Source: an uncultured Eggerthellaceae bacterium (lineage in GTDB: Bacteria > Actinomycetota > Coriobacteriia > Coriobacteriales > Eggerthellaceae). Taken from it: a stretch of 6,084 nucleotides of DNA. Position 1 is the first letter of the stretch. Each line of letters starts with the position of its first letter. Where the stretch lies: the NCBI GenBank assembly GCA_946631805.1, contig CAMPAJ010000108.1, forward strand, positions 1 through 6,084, read 5' to 3'. The notes under the pieces were generated by a model. The model worked only from the letters and a program-made list of their open reading frames with translations, did not search any database and was not told where the DNA came from. Positions 1 to 4,979 of this stretch are shown here, piece after piece. The position numbers and the translations under genes are program-made.

Positions 1-572
1 TTGGAGAGCTCGGTGTAAATTTGGTGGTAGTCAGCGGCGGCGTTCTCGGACGTCAGGTACTGCCAGCCGTCCGTGTCGTCATTCGACAGGCTTTCGGGCC
101 TGGATTGCCCGAAGAAGCGGTGCTCCACATGGATGTAGTTGCCGGAGAGTATAGAGCAGAGCTCATGCGCGTCGTCTGTGGCGATTATCTGATCGAACAG
201 CAGGTAGCCGTCGGTTTCCATGACGTTCGCCTTGGCGTCCTTGACAATGCCGACCTCCACGCGCTGCGGGAACGTGCCGGCCGAAGGGTCCTTGTGGTCG
301 AGCGGCTGCTCGAATGTGACAACGTATTTCTCAGCGTACATCTGTGACCCGCTGACGTCGACTGAATCGACGCTCTTCACGCCGTCGAGGGCCGCAAGCG
401 CTTGCGCCATCGACGACCCGCTGGCGCTTGCTGAGCTTGCTGACGATGTGCTTGCGCTCGTGTTGCCAGCAGACGAGCTGGCGGAGACGCCGGCGCTCCC
501 ACCGCAGGCGGCGAGCGCCAGGGCCAGGGCGGCAGCCATGGCCATCAACGTGAATGCTTTCAACAATTTCAT
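1..572 (-). CDS. S37 (PS-10) family serine peptidase lipoprotein, partial (C-terminus outside window)
   Basis: The frame is open from an ATG at 572-570 to the window edge, giving 190 complete codons. Residues 1-23 are a lipoprotein signal: Lys2 and Lys5, an Ala/Leu hydrophobic stretch, then the lipobox LAAC with lipidated Cys23. A Ser/Ala-rich tether follows (about 26-56). The folded part starts near residue 80 and shows blocks I associate with the PS-10/S37 peptidases of Streptomyces and relatives: FEQPLDHKDP (87-96), FPQRV (101-105), EHRFFGQSRPE (150-160), and W170 followed by YLTSENAAADYHQIY (172-186). S37 enzymes are secreted Ser-Asp-His peptidases; characterised members are tripeptidyl aminopeptidases. 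The nucleophile Ser should lie just beyond the window, so catalytic competence cannot be judged. The start is supported by a purine-rich Shine-Dalgarno (AGAGGGGG, about 580-587) 7 nt upstream. The gene is divergent from the cysteine protease and appears to share its promoter region. An S28-like assignment is the main alternative. Confidence 0.82.
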   Translation of the reverse strand, partial: MKLLKAFTLMAMAAALALALAACGGSAGVSASSSAGNTSASTSSASSASASGSSMAQALAALDGVKSVDSVDVSGSQMYAEKYVVTFEQPLDHKDPSAGTFPQRVEVGIVKDAKANVMETDGYLLFDQIIATDDAHELCSILSGNYIHVEHRFFGQSRPESLSNDDTDGWQYLTSENAAADYHQIYTELS

Positions 573-587
573 TCTGTTTCCCCCTCT

Positions 588-713
588 TTACGAAGTATGC
601 CTTTTCATGATACGCCTGACTCGCGGCCAGCGTCTCCTGCGCCTGCCGGCGAGGACCGCGCCCGCACCGGCGAGGGCAGTCGTGGCAACGCCAGCGACCG
701 ACGTCGCGTTGCT
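588..713 (-). pseudogene. Relic of a C-terminal sortase sorting-signal tail (or a small membrane peptide)
   Basis: Read on the minus strand, this segment ends at a TAA (590-588) lying 15 nt before the S37 peptidase ATG. It encodes SNATSVAGVATTALAGAGAV, then LAG, five arginines, W, and a further basic tail. A hydrophobic Ala/Gly/Val helix of about 18 residues followed by clustered arginines is the layout of an LPXTG-protein tail, but no LPXTG-like motif precedes it in frame. The frame runs back to a TTG at 815-813 that has no Shine-Dalgarno and lies upstream of the predicted transcription start. I therefore favour a decayed gene end over a functional gene. Alternatives are a small membrane peptide started from an internal TTG (758-756), or a chance open frame in GC-rich DNA. 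Confidence 0.4.
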
Positions 714-780
714 TTGGCCATGTCGGCCCCTTTTCCCGGTGCGTCGCGTCGAAAACAAGCGCCGTCTGACATTCGGTTTC

Positions 781-809
781 TTATGATGCGAGGGCAAGTA
801 GAATATAAT
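781..809 (+). promoter_or_regulatory. Probable promoter of the C1A peptidase gene
   Basis: A perfect TATAAT lies at 804-809, inside the near-palindrome AATATAAT shared with the opposite-strand -10. The -35 at the 17-nt spacing (TTATGA, 781-786) is poor, matching only 3 of 6. Initiation near 816 would give a leader of about 30 nt. The strong -10 with a weak -35 suggests either activator dependence or that the TATAAT is partly a by-product of the overlapping minus-strand promoter. Confidence 0.45.
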
Positions 810-830
810 GTGCAATGTGATTCAGGTCAA
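802..830 (-). promoter_or_regulatory. Sigma70-type promoter for the S37 peptidase transcript
   Basis: On the minus strand, TTGACC (830-825, 5/6 match to the -35 consensus) is followed after exactly 17 nt by TATATT (807-802, 5/6 match to the -10). The expected start is near 795, which leaves a leader of about 220 nt before the S37 peptidase ATG at 572. Its -10 overlaps the plus-strand -10, and its -35 abuts the ribosome binding site of the cysteine protease gene. Confidence 0.6.
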
Positions 831-848
831 AGGTGATAGGAGATGCTC

Positions 849-3560
849 ATGCAGGAACATTGGAAGTACAAAAAGCCGGTTGCGGTCGTCGCCTCGATCG
901 CGTTGGCGTTCTCGCTCGCGGCAGCTCCAGGGGTTGCGAGCGCCAGCGACGAGCAAGATGAGCCTACTGCTGACGCGGTGGCCATAAGCGATGGTCCCGA
1001 GTGGGCGGTCGAGGCCGGTGCGGATGCGCAACCGCGCATGCTGTTGGCGCAATCGGCTCTGCCAAGCAAGTATGACCTGCGCAGCGACGGCTTTGTGACG
1101 CCCGTGAAGCTCCAGTCCCCGTGGCAGGCATGCTGGGCGTTCGCCGGCATCGCCGCAGCCGAGACCTCGATGCTCTCGGCAACGGACTTCAAATACGACA
1201 AGCAGACCAACGACGTCGATCTCTCCGAGCGCCATCTCGCATACTTTGCGCTGCATCCCGTTACCGAGGTCGACGACCCCGCGCAGGCGGGCGAGGGCGC
1301 GTATACGGTGAGCGACGACCGCAATGCGGCGTTCGACGCCGGCGGCTTGCCCGTGTACATCACCACCCTGTTCTCGCAGGGCGTCGGTCCGCAGGCGGAG
1401 GCAATGTTCCCGTACCGCGGGGTGGATGCGCAAGGGGAGTCGCGCCTCAGCACCCAGGCGTTTGAAAGCGATCCGGAGGGCACCACGCTTCTCATGGTTG
1501 CATCTTCAATGGGCATGACCGTGAACGAGGCTAAGGAGCAACTGGAGAAGGAAGCGGAGGAAGGTGGCTCTGACTACGATACGGTGCTCAAATCTTATAT
1601 GGATCAAGCAAAAAAGTACTGTGAAGACAATCCCACCTATTTCTATCTTGACGACTGGACGATCCCCGCAACCGATGGCAGCGGCAACTCCAACCGCACG
1701 CTTACTCCCTTTATGACGCTAAGGGACGGCAACGTGCTGCCCGAGTACCAGAATGCCGACAACACGCCTAACGACCAGAGCATCGCCGCCATGAAGCAGG
1801 AGCTGGTGAACGGCCACGGCGTCACCATAAAGTATAAGGCAGACAAGGCCACACCCGGCGAGTCGGGTGACTCGCGCTACATCAACCGCGATACTTGGGC
1901 CCAGTATACCTTCGAGCCAATTTACGGCACCCATGCCGTGTGCATCGTCGGCTACGACGACGGCTATGAGGCGAGCAATTTCACGCATACGGTGTACACG
2001 AAGGACGCTGAGGGGAATCCTATTGTTGATGACGATGCCACCGCAGCATCCACGCCTCCCGGTAACGGAGCGTGGATCGTGAAGAACAGCTGGGGTTCTG
2101 AGACCGACAAGACAACAGACGATCTCGGCAACGTGATCAACAACGGCATCTATGGCGTGCCGGATGAAAACGGCAAATCCACCGGGTACTTCTACCTCTC
2201 CTACTACGACAAGACCATCTCGCAGCCTGAGACCATGACTTTCTCGCCCGATTTGCTGGATGGTGCCGGCGACTTCGAGGTCCTGCAGCACGACTACATG
2301 GCTGCGCAGGGCGGCTTCTACACCACGCCGGCAACAGCCGACGTCACGAGCTCGGCGAACGTCTTCGAGACGTCGCAAGACCTCTCGATCAAGGCCGTCT
2401 CCACGCGCACGTCGGAAGAGAACCAACGCGTGACCTTCGCCATCTACGAGCTAAGGGACGGTGCCACAGAACCCACCGACGGCACCTTGCTCTACCGCAC
2501 CTCGCGCAACTTCGAGTATGCCGGCTTCCACCGTCTGGATCTCGATTGGGCCCTCGAAGTGAAGGCCGGGAAAAGGATCGCCGTCGTCTCGACCGCGTCC
2601 ACCTTGAATAGCGACGGCACGCGCCTCTATAGCGCTTCCGCGAACCAAGCAATGTCGAAGGAGACCGTGGATTTTTTGAAAGAGATGAAGGTGGTGGCAT
2701 CTCCCCTGTACGGCAAGACGGTCGTGAACAAGGGAGAGAGCTTCCTGTACTCGGACGGAAAGTGGGTCGACTGGAGCGAGTATACTGCCGCGTTGCCAAA
2801 GAGTACGGAGGAGGTCGTGCCCGGAACAGGAATTACGCTTCCCGGGAATACCTACATCGAACAGTATCCCATCGACAACTTCTCCATCAAGCTGTACGCC
2901 GTGCCTGCGGAAATAACGCTCACGCACCAAGAGGCCAAAGCGGCCACCTGCACCGAGCCGGGCAACATCGAGTACTGGTACTACGACACGTCCGAGGGAC
3001 AGAGGCAATACTACAAGGACAAAGACGGCAAGGAGAAGATCGACCTGGCAGACACCGTTATCGCCCCGCTCGGCCACAAGTGGGGGGCTTGGACGGAGCT
3101 CGATGGCGAGCAGCACCAGCGTGTGTGCGAGCACGACTCGTCGCATGTGGAGAAGGCGGACCACGATTGGGACAAGGGCGAGGTGACCACGGAGCCCACG
3201 GCCACGAACGACGGCGTGCGCACCCACAGCTGCAAGGTTTGCGGAACGACCAAGACCGAGAGCATCCCCGCAACGGGTTCCGCGCAGAAGGACAACGGCG
3301 GCAACGCCAAGCCGAGCGGTGCCGCAACGACGGGAACGCCCAGCACCGGAAATCCCACCAAGACGGGCGGTGCCGCAACGACGAGGACGTCCGGTACTAG
3401 CAGCGCCGCAGCGACAGCGAAAACGAGAACGCCCAGCACCGGAGATTCCATGGTGGCGTTGCCGGCGCTTGCCGCAATGGGCCTAAGCGGCTTGGTTCTG
3501 CTCGTGGCGGGTAGCAGGATGTATGTCGGCCGCCGTCGTGACAAAGGGGGTGAGTCTTAG
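849..3560 (+). CDS. Secreted C1A (papain-like) cysteine peptidase with lectin-like domain and cell-wall sorting tail
   Basis: I prefer the ATG at 849 (903 residues) because AGGAG (838-842) sits 6 nt before it. The in-frame ATG at 843 remains possible, using AAGGTG (830-835). Numbering is from 849. Residues 1-32 are a signal peptide with a likely cut after VASA. LPSKYDLR (71-78) marks the mature catalytic domain. The papain residues are all present: oxyanion Gln89, Cys95 in ACWAF, His362 in GTHAVCIVGYDDGY, and Asn413 in VKNSWGS. The Cys-His distance (267) is about twice that of papain and includes an acidic, helical-looking insert (about 225-265). A Trp/Tyr-rich region resembling the Lectin_like domain of such proteases spans about 445-600. 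A His/Cys repeat region follows (about 690-805, ending HSCKVCGTTKTE), then a Thr/Ser/Gly/Ala linker and a tail with TPSTGD (861-866), a hydrophobic helix (867-888) and RRR. The protein is likely wall-anchored or membrane-tethered and degrades external protein. No terminator is visible after the stop. Confidence 0.9.
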   Translation: MQEHWKYKKPVAVVASIALAFSLAAAPGVASASDEQDEPTADAVAISDGPEWAVEAGADAQPRMLLAQSALPSKYDLRSDGFVTPVKLQSPWQACWAFAGIAAAETSMLSATDFKYDKQTNDVDLSERHLAYFALHPVTEVDDPAQAGEGAYTVSDDRNAAFDAGGLPVYITTLFSQGVGPQAEAMFPYRGVDAQGESRLSTQAFESDPEGTTLLMVASSMGMTVNEAKEQLEKEAEEGGSDYDTVLKSYMDQAKKYCEDNPTYFYLDDWTIPATDGSGNSNRTLTPFMTLRDGNVLPEYQNADNTPNDQSIAAMKQELVNGHGVTIKYKADKATPGESGDSRYINRDTWAQYTFEPIYGTHAVCIVGYDDGYEASNFTHTVYTKDAEGNPIVDDDATAASTPPGNGAWIVKNSWGSETDKTTDDLGNVINNGIYGVPDENGKSTGYFYLSYYDKTISQPETMTFSPDLLDGAGDFEVLQHDYMAAQGGFYTTPATADVTSSANVFETSQDLSIKAVSTRTSEENQRVTFAIYELRDGATEPTDGTLLYRTSRNFEYAGFHRLDLDWALEVKAGKRIAVVSTASTLNSDGTRLYSASANQAMSKETVDFLKEMKVVASPLYGKTVVNKGESFLYSDGKWVDWSEYTAALPKSTEEVVPGTGITLPGNTYIEQYPIDNFSIKLYAVPAEITLTHQEAKAATCTEPGNIEYWYYDTSEGQRQYYKDKDGKEKIDLADTVIAPLGHKWGAWTELDGEQHQRVCEHDSSHVEKADHDWDKGEVTTEPTATNDGVRTHSCKVCGTTKTESIPATGSAQKDNGGNAKPSGAATTGTPSTGNPTKTGGAATTRTSGTSSAAATAKTRTPSTGDSMVALPALAAMGLSGLVLLVAGSRMYVGRRRDKGGES
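3316..3443 (+). repeat. Interleaved short direct repeats in the wall-spanning linker
   Basis: Two 17-bp units recur exactly. GCGGTGCCGCAACGACG occurs at 3316-3332 and 3367-3383. GAACGCCCAGCACCGGA occurs at 3334-3350 and 3427-3443. They encode the SGAATT/GGAATT and TPSTG modules, so TPSTG appears twice: once in mid-linker followed by N, and once at the functional-looking position followed by D and the hydrophobic helix. This is consistent with linker growth by slippage or unequal recombination. Confidence 0.75.
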
Positions 3561-3610
3561 TTCGTCGGGAACGAGGCTGCGGAACGTGCCGTCACGCACA
3601 TAGGAACCCG

Positions 3611-3637
3611 CTGGCAAATGATATCCAAGTGTATGAT
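3611..3637 (+). promoter_or_regulatory. Weak candidate promoter upstream of the CPBP protease gene
   Basis: TATGAT (3632-3637, 5/6 to the -10 consensus) is preceded after 15 nt by CTGGCA (3611-3616, 4/6 to the -35 consensus). The spacing is shorter than optimal. Initiation near 3645 would precede both the candidate small ORF at 3682 and the CPBP gene at 3785. No better promoter was seen between 3561 and 3784. Confidence 0.3.
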
Positions 3638-3681
3638 GCTCCCCCACACGATGCATGTCTACGCCAGAAAGGTGGTCGCGC

Positions 3682-3846
3682 ATGAGCATCCAGCCTCAAA
3701 CGGGCGAGGTTTCACGCGAAACGCTTTCAAAATGGCATTGGATGCGGATGCGTGCGATTGAGCTAATGATAGAGGATCGATCACATGGAAAAGGCGAAGA
3801 AGATCGTACCGGAGGGATGGTTCAAATGGGAGCGCCCGGGGATTGA
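3682..3846 (+). CDS. Possible small ORF upstream of and overlapping the CPBP gene
   Basis: This is a 54-codon frame beginning MSIQPQTGEVSRETLSKWHW, then a basic/hydrophobic stretch MRMRAIELMIEDRSH. A fair ribosome binding site, AAAGGTGG (3668-3675), lies 6 nt before the ATG. The frame runs 62 bp into the start of the CPBP gene in a different frame, so its last 20 or so residues are probably not under selection. It has no signal peptide or membrane segment and I recognise no family. It could be a leader peptide, the 5' remnant of a lost gene, or a chance frame containing the palindrome at 3709-3722 (which encodes VSRET). Confidence 0.27.
   Translation: MSIQPQTGEVSRETLSKWHWMRMRAIELMIEDRSHGKGEEDRTGGMVQMGAPGD
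3709..3722 (+). promoter_or_regulatory. parS-like palindrome GTTTCACGCGAAAC
   Basis: GTTTC and GAAAC form perfect 5-bp arms around ACGC. The 14-mer differs at one central position (C at 3717 instead of T) from the core of the widely conserved ParB site GTTTCACGTGAAAC; the outermost bases of the 16-mer (G and G instead of T and A) also differ. It may be a degenerate ParB/Noc-type site, another palindromic operator, or coincidence inside the small frame. Confidence 0.3.
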
Positions 3847-4519
3847 CTTCCCCTTCTACAACGATGACTCCGTGCCCGCCTGGCATGCCTGGCTGCTTAT
3901 CGGGGTTACGTTGCTCGTGGCGGTGGTCATGAACGTCACGACCTTCCTTCAGGTGGGCGGGACGGCCTTCAAGGCCTTCCTGGTATTCCTGCTTCCGCTG
4001 GCGGCGCTCCTGTTCGTGGCGCACGGCAATATCGGCACGATCATCAAGAAGCCGCGTCTCGGGGACATCCCTCTGATACTCATCGTGACTGTGCTCTCGA
4101 TGGTCTATTCGCTTGCGGCGGGTGCGTTATCTGGCCTTATCACCGGCGCGCCGACGCATGGGAACCCCTTGATGGGCGAGACGATAGACGCCGGGCGCAT
4201 CGCCTTGATCTTCGTGCAGCTGTTCGGCGAGGAGCTGTTCAAGATAAACATGCTGCTCGGTATCCTCCTGCTGCTATTCCGCAGGTCAAACAACCGTAAG
4301 AGCGCCATCGTTATCGCCACGCTCGTGACCGCGCTCGTATTCGGGCTCGCGCACTATGCTGCCTATGGCTCCATCGTGCAAATCCTGCTCGTCCAGGGAC
4401 TGGGGTGCATCATCGGCGTGTTCGCGTACCTCAAGACGAAGAACATACTCACGTCGTACGCCGCTCACCTGCTGCTCGACTTCATCCCTCTCGGTTTGGC
4501 AGCGCTTGGGGCGCTGTAG
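3785..4519 (+). CDS. CPBP family intramembrane protease (CAAX protease/bacteriocin-processing)
   Basis: This is a 244-residue polytopic membrane protein with hydrophobic segments at about 34-55, 62-80, 95-120, 138-165, 172-190, 196-215 and 222-243. It carries the family's motifs: paired glutamates GEELFK (Glu149-Glu150), FGLAH (Phe186 to His190) and HLLLD (His228, Asp232). CPBP proteins are Rce1-like intramembrane metalloproteases or chaperone-like relatives; bacterial members act in bacteriocin processing or immunity and in membrane protein turnover. The usual Arg of the EExxxR motif is replaced: the sequence runs EELFKIN, with Ile154 at the Arg position and Lys153 one residue earlier. The start is set by AGAGGA (3771-3776) 8 nt before the ATG, and an in-frame TAG at 3770-3772 excludes a longer protein. 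No bacteriocin or regulator gene is adjacent, so the substrate is unknown. A strong terminator lies 125 bp downstream. Confidence 0.85.
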   Translation: MEKAKKIVPEGWFKWERPGIDFPFYNDDSVPAWHAWLLIGVTLLVAVVMNVTTFLQVGGTAFKAFLVFLLPLAALLFVAHGNIGTIIKKPRLGDIPLILIVTVLSMVYSLAAGALSGLITGAPTHGNPLMGETIDAGRIALIFVQLFGEELFKINMLLGILLLLFRRSNNRKSAIVIATLVTALVFGLAHYAAYGSIVQILLVQGLGCIIGVFAYLKTKNILTSYAAHLLLDFIPLGLAALGAL

Positions 4520-4533
4520 ACCGGCGCGACGGC

Positions 4534-4638
4534 ACAGGAGCTGAACGTGTAGCGCATCGAGCGCACGCCGGATAGGTTGCCCAGGCCGTTGACGCTCGCG
4601 AGGTTCGTGCAGCTGTAGAACAGGTAGTTGAAGTTGAA
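4534..4638 (-). pseudogene. Fragment of a DUF285 (BspA-type leucine-rich repeat) surface protein
   Basis: The minus strand reads FNYLFYSCTNLASVNGLG, then NLSGVRSMRYTFSSC. This is the signature rhythm of DUF285/BspA-like repeats: (M/L)F..C.(S/N)L..(V/L)..L repeated, with F-x-x-C turns. About 1.5 repeats are present. Homology stops abruptly on one side just beyond the CPBP stop codon (the frame continues as antisense of that gene) and on the other side at the terminator hairpin (4645-4672). There is no start, signal peptide or ribosome binding site. It is best read as a leftover of a larger surface-protein gene. Confidence 0.6.
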
Positions 4639-4644
4639 AACAGC

Positions 4645-4683
4645 CAGGCCAGAGGCGAAAGCTTCTGGCCTGTTTTTTCTTTT
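4645..4683 (+). terminator. Strong intrinsic terminator with GAAA tetraloop
   Basis: CAGGCCAGAGGC (4645-4656) pairs with GCTTCTGGCCTG (4661-4672) in a 12-bp stem containing one G-U pair. The loop is GAAA (4657-4660), and the tail is TTTTTTCTTTT (4673-4683). It is oriented to end plus-strand transcription from the CPBP gene, with the DUF285 relic lying in between. The opposite strand has only a short, interrupted T run, so any bidirectional activity would be weaker. Confidence 0.9.
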
Positions 4684-4905
4684 ACAGGAGTTTTTAGGGT
4701 TAGTGTTTTGCCGTTTCTGCTTGAAATCGTTAGTTATTGACGATTCAGTCATTCCACAAGGAAGTTCTGGGGGCGTTTTCCCAGTTCGCAACAGTGCTTT
4801 CAGTTGATTGGTGAGGCTCAACGATCAATAACTCTTCATCATAAGCAGAATAGGGGTTTCCGCAAGTATGTTTTCTGTTCTACGGCATCCGAAACGCTGG
4901 TATAG
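4684..4905. other. Lower-GC non-coding island
   Basis: This stretch is visibly richer in A/T than the flanking genes and encodes no protein I recognise. The only open frames are short. One minus-strand frame of about 44 codons ends near 4747 with no plausible start or ribosome binding site. It contains the inverted repeat at 4732-4833, plus a small hairpin AATCGT (4725-4730) with ACGATT (4740-4745). Foreign or mobile-element origin is possible but unproven. Confidence 0.45.
4732..4833. repeat. 9-bp inverted repeat pair bounding ~100 bp
   Basis: AGTTATTGA (4732-4740) and its exact reverse complement TCAATAACT (4825-4833) enclose 84 bp. The flanks also resemble each other in inverted orientation (CG-rich TCGTT/ACGAT bases), but with a one-base offset. 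This is the size and form of a small MITE-like element, but no target-site duplication is obvious. Confidence 0.35.
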
Positions 4906-4935
4906 AAGAAGGACGCCAATCACCGGCGTCCTTCT
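4898..4935 (-). terminator. Probable terminator of the downstream-facing lipoprotein gene
   Basis: AGAAGGACGCC (4907-4917) and GGCGTCCTTCT (4925-4935) form a perfect 11-bp stem with a 7-nt loop. Read on the minus strand the hairpin is followed by TCTATACC, a poor U tract. It lies 45 bp after the stop codon of the lipoprotein gene (4980). On the plus strand no T run follows, so the minus orientation is preferred. Confidence 0.6.
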
Positions 4936-4937
4936 CG

Positions 4938-4960
4938 GTGGCGTATCGTGCATACGCCAC
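4938..4960. other. Second perfect hairpin between the lipoprotein stop and its terminator
   Basis: GTGGCGTAT (4938-4946) pairs with ATACGCCAC (4952-4960) over 9 bp with a 5-nt loop. It is only 2 bp from the 11-bp terminator hairpin. It has no U tract of its own and may protect the mRNA 3' end or assist termination. Confidence 0.6.
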
Positions 4961-4979
4961 ATTGAATCTTGCGTTGTTT

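Noticed and set aside
21..786. Plus-strand open frames of 108 and 188 codons over the left edge
   Set aside because: They are antisense to the S37 peptidase lipoprotein, whose motifs, lipobox and ribosome binding site identify the true strand.
813..815. TTG start giving a 75-codon minus-strand gene (588-815)
   Set aside because: It has no Shine-Dalgarno and lies upstream of the predicted minus-strand transcription start, with the promoter -10 inside the frame. Only the tail-like part was kept, as a relic.
822..1516. Long minus-strand open frames (about 203 and 229 codons) opposite the 5' part of the cysteine protease gene
   Set aside because: They are antisense to a gene with a signal peptide and a full papain active site. 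They show low-complexity Arg/Ser composition and no recognisable domains.
1719..3227. Minus-strand open frames of about 235 and 258 codons within the cysteine protease gene
   Set aside because: They are shadows arising from high-GC codon bias on the real strand. No domain, start signal or ribosome binding site was found.
3264..3278. IPATG as the sortase motif of the cysteine protease
   Set aside because: It is followed by a polar linker, not a hydrophobic helix and basic tail. TPSTGD near the C-terminus is in the correct context.
3561..3660. Terminator for the cysteine protease gene
   Set aside because: I looked for stems followed by T runs after the stop at 3560. Only short imperfect stems such as GTGC/GCAC without a T tract are present.
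4747..4880. Minus-strand frame of about 44 codons in the low-GC island
   Set aside because: It has no plausible start codon with a ribosome binding site, and I recognise nothing in the translation.
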